Positions 63,662 through 64,000 of a stretch of 64,000 nucleotides of DNA are shown piece by piece. Position 1 is the stretch's first letter. Each line of letters opens with the position of its first letter. This stretch comes from JBAYIE01 sp965279165 (lineage in GTDB: Bacteria; Bacteroidota; Bacteroidia; UKL13-3), in NCBI GenBank assembly GCA_965279165.1, contig OZ257140.1, positions 2,294,001-2,358,000 of the forward strand, read 5' to 3'. The translations under genes were made by a program, and so were the position numbers. The notes beneath the pieces are model-generated. The model was not told the origin of the DNA. It made no database searches and worked only from the letters and a program-made list of their open reading frames with translations.

Positions 63662-64000
63662 TCATTTGGCTTTACTCACCCAAGGATTATCTTTAATATG
63701 AAATCTATAGGGCAGCAATGCATCTTCTTTGGCATAGGCAACACCAATTCTTGGAGATGCAATGATTTGATTCTGAAGATAAGAATTGCCGGTATCTTCG
63801 AGCCAAATTTGTTTGGATTGTAAAGTAATACCGGTATGAGAGGTTTCAATTCCAAGCGCTTTCGACAAACAACCCGGACCGGTTGTTAGTTTAAATGCAG
63901 AGTCCGGAAAATTTCGCCTTTTCTGCATCTCTTCAATCCCATCCACCGGTTCAATGGATCGAATTAAAACGGCATGCGGAATGCCTTTGGCATTGGTAAC
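63662..64000 (-). CDS. DNA-3-methyladenine glycosylase (partial, 5' end outside the window)
   Basis: The frame is open to the right edge (113 codons), so the gene runs on beyond 64000. The segment RSIEPVDGIEEMQKRR, then LTTGPGCLSKALGI, IWLEDTG and the C-terminal SPRIGVAYAKEDALLPYRF are characteristic of the AAG/MPG family, which removes alkylated purines in base excision repair. The catalytic Glu and the N-terminal half are not visible here. Confidence 0.93.
   Translation of the reverse strand, partial: VTNAKGIPHAVLIRSIEPVDGIEEMQKRRNFPDSAFKLTTGPGCLSKALGIETSHTGITLQSKQIWLEDTGNSYLQNQIIASPRIGVAYAKEDALLPYRFHIKDNPWVSKAK

Overview
The window is AT-rich DNA from the chromosome of a member of the Bacteroidota, probably an environmental relative of the Chitinophagales/Sphingobacteriales, although the exact order cannot be read from the sequence. 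Supporting evidence is: both kinds of type IX secretion (T9SS) C-terminal sorting domain (type B 'gliding motility-associated' on the giant protein, type A 'Por secretion tail' on the 1130-aa protein), -7 boxes of the TAnnTTTG form, few recognisable Shine-Dalgarno sites, DUF1573 lipid/periplasm-type proteins, a fused E1 alpha/beta 2-oxoacid dehydrogenase and a split transketolase.

Region 1 (1-45245) is one enormous plus-strand gene for a secreted, modular, repeat-built surface protein. The 5' end lies outside the window. Restoring a single missing A near 16782 joins the two open frames into at least about 15,081 residues. Module order: about four diverged Ig/PKD-like modules (1-1251); 22 units of 270 bp arranged mainly as an 810-bp three-unit higher-order repeat (1252-7185); an Ig_7-like cassette (7186-8220); five more 270-bp units (8227-9567); a second copy of the cassette (9568-10602); 71 more 270-bp units, mainly alternating in 540-bp pairs (10609-29778); a linker (29779-30302); 20 MBG (YGX-type) repeats plus one divergent unit (30303-35210); DUF11-type repeats, nine of them a near-identical 381-bp tandem array (35215-39410); three large composite modules interleaved with more DUF11 repeats (39411-44960); and the T9SS type B C-terminal domain (44970-45242). 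Five bases later begins a small stand-alone response-regulator receiver gene, very likely co-transcribed.

Region 2 (45757-50271, minus strand) is housekeeping: an M3-family oligoendopeptidase followed by a fumarylacetoacetate-hydrolase-family enzyme (8 bp apart), alanine dehydrogenase between two clear hairpin terminators, and a tandem pair of exported DUF1573 proteins. Region 3 is the plus-strand fused 2-oxoacid dehydrogenase E1 gene (50459-52876), whose start codon directly abuts a perfect hairpin. Region 4 (52893-59318, minus) holds a small lipoprotein, a 1130-aa PKD-domain T9SS cargo protein, a lipoprotein form of MsrB, and a COG2509-type FAD-dependent oxidoreductase. Region 5 (59427-62677, plus) carries a split transketolase whose N- and C-terminal halves are separated by a gene for an exported von Willebrand A-domain protein. 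Region 6 (62678-64000) has a 500-bp intergenic stretch full of short perfect palindromes next to a REP-associated (IS200-like, Y1/HUH) transposase, then the C-terminal part of a 3-methyladenine DNA glycosylase gene running off the right edge.

The most remarkable element is the giant protein gene. Its repeat arrays show several nested layers of recent segmental duplication at exact multiples of the 270-bp unit, a frameshift placed at the edge of one such duplication, and the Bacteroidota O-glycosylation tripeptide in almost every module type. I found no CRISPR array, tRNA, rRNA or prophage.
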